Shown here piece by piece: positions 29,248 through 32,635 of a stretch of DNA of 32,635 nt (positions within the stretch are counted from its first letter, which is position 1; every line of letters begins with the position of its first letter). Source of the DNA: Candidatus Limnocylindria bacterium (lineage in GTDB: Bacteria > Chloroflexota > Limnocylindria > P2-11E); contig DATDEH010000041.1 in NCBI GenBank assembly GCA_036523395.1, positions 1 through 32,635 on the forward strand. The letters run 5' to 3'. The translations under genes and the position numbers were made by a program. The notes under the pieces were generated by a model. That model was not told the DNA's origin. It made no database searches and saw only the letters and a program-made list of their open reading frames with translations.

Positions 29248-30054
29248 TTAGTTCGTTCGCTTACGAGGCGCGGCGCTCGGCGCGGCAGCCGGTGTGCTCG
29301 CGGGCCGCGGAGCGCCTGGTGGTGTGGCGCTCGCACTCTGCGGCGCCGGGGGGGCAGTCGGCTTCGGCGCGGAAGCAGGAGCCGCCGCGGCAGGCCGTGG
29401 TGCCGGAGCTGGAGCGGCAGCCGCGGGTCTCGGTGCCGCCGCGGCCAGAGGAGCGGCGGGCTTTGGTACGGGAGCGCCTGCGGCGGGTGGCGGTGGTGTC
29501 GTGGTCCCGGGCGCCGGCGCTGTGGGCGCGCCCTGTGCGTCGCGACGAACGGGGTTCATGACCATGATCATCGAGCGGCCCTCGAGAAGGGGCATGCGCT
29601 CGACTATCCCGTGGTCTTTCAAGCGGTCGGCGACCTGCAACAGGAGCACCCGGCCGCGATCGGGGTGCGCGAGCTCGCGGCCACGGAAGCGAACGGTGAC
29701 TTTGAGCTTGTCGCCCTCGTCGAGGAACTTCGACGCGGACTTGATCTTCGTCTCGATGTCGTGCTCGTCGATCTTCGGCGTGATCCGGATCTCTTTCCAG
29801 GTCACCGAGCGCTGGCGCTTCTTCGCTTCCTTCGCCTTCTGCTGCTCGGCATAGCGGTACTTGCCGAAGTCGAGGATGCGGGCGACCGGCGGCGTCGAGT
29901 TCGGCGCGATCTCGACCAGGTCGTAGCCGAGATCCTGGGCGTGCGCGAGCGCGCGCTGCGTCGGAACGACACCGAGCTGTTCGTTGTTCGGGCCGATCAG
30001 GCGCACGGCGGGCACGCGGATACCTTCGTTGATCCGCAGTTCGGGAGCGGCTAT
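29248..30054 (-). CDS. infC: translation initiation factor IF-3 with long Ala/Pro-rich C-terminal extension and probable ATA start
   Basis: IF-3 prevents subunit association and proofreads start codons and initiator tRNA. The N-domain (ELRINEGIRVPAVRLI onward), the basic linker AKEAKKRQRSVTWKEIR and the C-domain (IDEHDIETKIKSASKFLDEGDKLKVTVRFRGRE to RSMIMVMNP) are all present. The family's RINE segment lies upstream of the first canonical start (GTG, 30015). Between it and an in-frame TGA there is no ATG, GTG or TTG. GGAGG (30066-30062) stands 7 nt before ATA (30054-30052), giving 268 residues. After about residue 171 comes a roughly 97-residue Ala/Pro tail ending RKRTN; normal IF-3 stops at about 175-180. 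Confidence 0.93.
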   Translation of the reverse strand: MAAPELRINEGIRVPAVRLIGPNNEQLGVVPTQRALAHAQDLGYDLVEIAPNSTPPVARILDFGKYRYAEQQKAKEAKKRQRSVTWKEIRITPKIDEHDIETKIKSASKFLDEGDKLKVTVRFRGRELAHPDRGRVLLLQVADRLKDHGIVERMPLLEGRSMIMVMNPVRRDAQGAPTAPAPGTTTPPPPAAGAPVPKPAAPLAAAAPRPAAAAPAPAPRPAAAAPASAPKPTAPPAPQSASATPPGAPRPASTPAAAPSAAPRKRTN

Positions 30055-30066
30055 ACGCGCGCCTCC
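30052..30066 (-). promoter_or_regulatory. Shine-Dalgarno and ATA start of infC
   Basis: GGAGG followed by a 7-nt spacer and ATA is the best-placed initiation signal for infC. Rare start codons on infC (AUU in E. coli) let IF-3 limit its own synthesis by discriminating against them; the same logic probably holds here. A TTGACT (30106-30101) upstream could be a -35 box, but no good -10 was found. Confidence 0.7.
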
Positions 30067-30120
30067 GCTAAGAGCAGAGGGATTGCCTGCCGGTAGATGA
30101 AGTCAACTCGGAAGAGGATA

Positions 30121-31263
30121 TCACCGGGCGAGGAGCGCACGAATGTGGTCGCGAACGGATGGCCAGTCCGTGCGCGTGATCCCATACACGACGCTCGTTC
30201 GGATGCGCCCATCGTGCGAGATCCGGTCGTCACGGTGCTCGCCCTCTTTGATCGCGCCCAATCGCTCCATCGCGCGCTGCGACCGATCGTTCAGCTTGTC
30301 CGTCTGCAGCCAGACGCGGTGCGCGCCGAGGTCCTCGAAGAGATGGCGTAGCTGCAGGAACTTCGCCTCGGTGTTCGCGACCGTGCGGCGTGCCTCGCGC
30401 CCGAGGAAGGTCCATCCGATCTCCGCGGTCTTGTTGCCACGATCGATGTGAAGGAAGCGCGTGCTGCCGATCGGCGCGCCGTCGCTGATGCGGCGCGTAA
30501 GGAACGCCACCTGATTGCCGAGGATCTGCTCCTGGAGCGCCGCGTCGATCCAGCGCTCGAGCTCCCCCACCTCGCGCGGCATCGGCACGAGCATGAGGCG
30601 CCAGATGTCGGCGTCGTGCGCTACCGGGAAGAGCTCGGCGGCGTGCTCGCGTCGCAGCGGCTCGAGCCGGACGTGCATCCCGGTGAGGGCGACCGGCCGT
30701 GGATCGAACGCCGGCCGCGTGCGGCCGACGACATACGCCATCTTCACGTCGTCGGCGAAATGCCCTTTGTCGGTCATGACCCCGTCCCGCTCGACGCCTT
30801 CGACCTCGAAGCCCGCCGCCCTGTACGACGCGATCGCGCGGTCGTTGTACGCGAGCACGCTGAGCGAGACGCGGTGGACGCCCAGATCGTCCACCAGGTG
30901 TCTGACGAGCAGTCCGAGCGCCTCGCGGCCGAGGCCCTTGCCCCACAGCGCCGGCTCGCCGATCCCGATCCCCACCTCGGCGCTCTTTCCCTTGGGGCGC
31001 AGATCGCGGTAGTTGGCCTGGCCGATCGGTCGGCCCTCGTATTCGATCGCGAACACGACGCCGCGGTTCTCGCCGATGACGTCCATCCATTTGCGCGCGG
31101 CGTCGTTGTCCGCGAAGCGACCCGGCCGCCGTCCCCACTGGAACCAGGCGAAGTCCGGGTCGTTCGCCCAGCGCACGAGGTGCGGCGCGTCGGCCTGTGT
31201 CATCGGTCGCAGCGTGACGCGCTGGCCACGGAGCGTCGGCGCGATCGCCTGTGTCGTTGTCAT
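30121..31263 (-). CDS. tandem GNAT N-acetyltransferase (two acetyltransferase domains)
   Basis: A 380-residue protein made of two RimJ/RimL-like GNAT domains in one frame. Domain 1 (about 10-180) has LRGQRVTLRPMTQADA, an acetyl-CoA loop ALWGKGLGREALGLLV and VHRVSLSVLAYNDRAIASYRAAGF. Domain 2 (about 190-370) has LTGMHVRLEPLRREHA, EIGWTFLGREARRTVANTEAK and HRVWLQTDKLNDRSQRAMERLGA; its acetyl-CoA loop is degenerate. Substrates are unknown; RimJ/L relatives acetylate protein N-termini, others act on small molecules or antibiotics. The ATG overlaps the thrS stop (ATGA), so it is co-translated with ThrRS, and infC follows after 66 nt. Confidence 0.85.
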   Translation of the reverse strand: MTTTQAIAPTLRGQRVTLRPMTQADAPHLVRWANDPDFAWFQWGRRPGRFADNDAARKWMDVIGENRGVVFAIEYEGRPIGQANYRDLRPKGKSAEVGIGIGEPALWGKGLGREALGLLVRHLVDDLGVHRVSLSVLAYNDRAIASYRAAGFEVEGVERDGVMTDKGHFADDVKMAYVVGRTRPAFDPRPVALTGMHVRLEPLRREHAAELFPVAHDADIWRLMLVPMPREVGELERWIDAALQEQILGNQVAFLTRRISDGAPIGSTRFLHIDRGNKTAEIGWTFLGREARRTVANTEAKFLQLRHLFEDLGAHRVWLQTDKLNDRSQRAMERLGAIKEGEHRDDRISHDGRIRTSVVYGITRTDWPSVRDHIRALLAR

Positions 31264-32635
31264 GCCATCGCGTCGCCCGCACTCGGCTCATGCGCGGCGA
31301 AGTCCGCCGGGAGAGCCTTGGTGTCGCGCTCCTTCTTGATGCGCTCGATGAAGTCGTCGAACGCGACGCCCCGATCTTCGTCGCGCGATCCGCGGCGCCG
31401 CACCGACACCGTCCCGGCGGCAGCCTCCTTGTCCCCGACGACGAGCATGTAATTCGCTCTGCGGTGCTGCGCTTCCTTGACGCGGTTGCGGAGATCGCCC
31501 GCCTGAGAGTCGAGGTGGACGCGGAAGCCGCCGGCGCGGAGCTTCGCGGTGATCTCACGCGCGTACTCGAGCGCCGTCTCGCGGACCGGGATCACCGCCA
31601 CTTGTTCCCACGCGAGCCAGAGCGGGAAGTTTCCGGCGTAGTGCTCGATGAGACCACCGACGAAGCGCTCGAGGCTGCCGAACAGCACGCGGTGGATCAT
31701 CACCGCGCGCTCGCGCTGGCCCCTGTCGTTCACGTACGTGACGTCGAAGCGCTCGGGCAGGTTGAGGTCGATCTGCACCGTGGCGCCCTGCCACTCGCGA
31801 CCGATGGCGTCGTGCACCTTGATGTCGATCTTCGGCGCGTAGAAGACGCCGCCGCCTTCGTCGATCTTGTAGGGGACCTCGCGGATACCGAGGGCGGTCT
31901 TGAGGGCGTCCTCCGCCTTGTCCCAGAGCTCATCCGAGCCGAGCCGTTTCTCTGGTCGGGTGGAGAGGTAGATCGATGGGTCCGTGTATCCGAATACGCT
32001 GAGGAACTCGAGCGCGAGATCGAAGACCTTCCCGATCTCCTCCTGTGCCTGCTCCCAGGTGCAGAAGATGTGGGAGTCGTCCTGCGTGAAGCCGCGGACG
32101 CGGAGCATCCCGTGGAGCGTGCCGCCGCGCTCGTACCGGTACACCGTGCCGAGCTCGCCGATGCGCATGGGCAGCTCGCGGTACGAGTGGATCTTCGACT
32201 GGAACACCTTGATGTGGCCCGGGCAGTTCATCGGCTTGATCCAGAAGTTCTGGGTGCCATCGTCGAGCGCGAGCGGACCGTACATGTTCTCGCCGTACTT
32301 CTCGAGGTGCCCCGACCGCTGGTAGATCTTCTCGTGCGCGATGTGCGGCGTGTAGACGAGCGTGTAGCCGCGCTCGTGATGGATCTTGCGCCACCACGCC
32401 TCGAGCTCCTCGCGCACGACCGACAGGTTTGGCAGCCACAGCACCAGGCCGGACCCCAGCTCCTCGTCGACGCGGAACAGCTCGAGCTCCTTGCCGAGGA
32501 CCCGGTGGTCGCGCCGCTCGATCTCCTCGAGTCGTTTCAGGTAGGCATCGAGCTGCTTCTGATCCGGCCACACCGTGCCGTAGATGCGCTGGAGCTGCGG
32601 ATTGCGCTCGTTGCCGCGCCAGTACGCGCCGGCGA
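31260..32635 (-). CDS. thrS: threonyl-tRNA synthetase (5' end beyond the window)
   Basis: The C-terminal 457 residues of ThrRS; the frame is open to the window edge (AGAYWRGNERNPQLQRIYGT is encoded at 32572-32633), so the N-terminal TGS and editing domains lie outside. It contains the class II core with the zinc-site Cys in MNCPGH, RYERGGTLHGMLRVRGFTQDDSHIFC, motif 3 HRVLFGSLERFVGGLIEHYAG and the C-terminal anticodon-binding domain (VAVIPVRETALEYA; ANYMLVVGDKE). The stop overlaps the tandem-GNAT start by 4 nt. The tail after the anticodon domain (ALPADFAAHEPSAGDAMA) is slightly extended. Confidence 0.96.
   Translation of the reverse strand, partial: AGAYWRGNERNPQLQRIYGTVWPDQKQLDAYLKRLEEIERRDHRVLGKELELFRVDEELGSGLVLWLPNLSVVREELEAWWRKIHHERGYTLVYTPHIAHEKIYQRSGHLEKYGENMYGPLALDDGTQNFWIKPMNCPGHIKVFQSKIHSYRELPMRIGELGTVYRYERGGTLHGMLRVRGFTQDDSHIFCTWEQAQEEIGKVFDLALEFLSVFGYTDPSIYLSTRPEKRLGSDELWDKAEDALKTALGIREVPYKIDEGGGVFYAPKIDIKVHDAIGREWQGATVQIDLNLPERFDVTYVNDRGQRERAVMIHRVLFGSLERFVGGLIEHYAGNFPLWLAWEQVAVIPVRETALEYAREITAKLRAGGFRVHLDSQAGDLRNRVKEAQHRRANYMLVVGDKEAAAGTVSVRRRGSRDEDRGVAFDDFIERIKKERDTKALPADFAAHEPSAGDAMA

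Noticed and set aside
30121-31263. Two acetyltransferase genes split or fused by a sequencing error
   Set aside because: The frame is continuous with a sensible linker between domains, and the upstream overlap with thrS is intact; a natural tandem fusion is simpler.
1-32635. CRISPR array, insertion sequence, prophage or toxin-antitoxin module
   Set aside because: No regularly spaced repeats, transposase, integrase, phage structural gene or small toxin-antitoxin pair was recognised; base composition looks uniform.

Overview
This is a compact, high-GC bacterial chromosomal segment dominated by housekeeping genes. Nearly every base is coding, GTG starts are frequent, and many neighbouring genes overlap by 1-4 nt. 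No rRNA, tRNA, insertion sequence, phage gene or CRISPR array was found, and no stretch over 300 nt lacks a gene or a recognisable RNA element. The longest non-coding stretches are the T-box leader at 28352-28614 and the gap at 16710-16928. The gene content (Flp-type pilin, secreted FecR-domain protein, Ser-Pro-tailed class A PBP, T-box upstream of pheST) fits an uncultured high-GC Chloroflexota or related Terrabacteria lineage. That placement is inference, not proof.

Region 1 (1-5134, minus strand) is the transcription/translation operon nusA-ylxR-infB-rbfA followed by a DHH phosphoesterase of the NrnA type. The customary rimP is not next to nusA. Its place is taken by a short leader containing two hairpins, one of which looks like the intrinsic terminator of a tiny upstream gene for a 50-residue Flp-type pilin (4982-5134).

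Region 2 (5229-9482) holds the minus-strand set yebC-ruvC-ruvA, and divergently an EF-G paralogue (TTG start). The EF-G paralogue converges on a small membrane-protein gene with both stop codons in one shared CTAG.

Region 3 (9519-18119) holds a minus-strand set tyrS, a TPR protein with a TolB-like N-terminus, and a type II NADH dehydrogenase. Divergent from tyrS is a class A penicillin-binding protein translationally coupled to a NUDIX hydrolase, then a secreted FecR-domain protein that converges on mutS2, again through a shared CTAG.

Region 4 (18116-24769, minus) is a peptide/nickel-type ABC importer (lipoprotein and two permeases, no ATPase genes) that runs directly into an alkyladenine DNA glycosylase and mutS2.

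Region 5 (24887-32635, minus) is a long translation cluster in the order thrS, tandem-GNAT protein, infC, rpmI, rplT, [T-box leader], pheS, pheT. This resembles the enterobacterial thrS-infC-rpmI-rplT-pheM-pheST order, but a tRNA-Phe-sensing T-box with a TTC specifier sits where the pheM attenuator would be. infC appears to start at a rare ATA codon and to carry an unusual Ala/Pro-rich tail of about 97 residues. thrS is cut by the right window edge.

I did not find a clearly new defence or metabolic system. The most rewarding items are the infC start and tail, the intra-operon T-box, the solitary pilin unit with its phased repeat, and the leader RNA hairpins.
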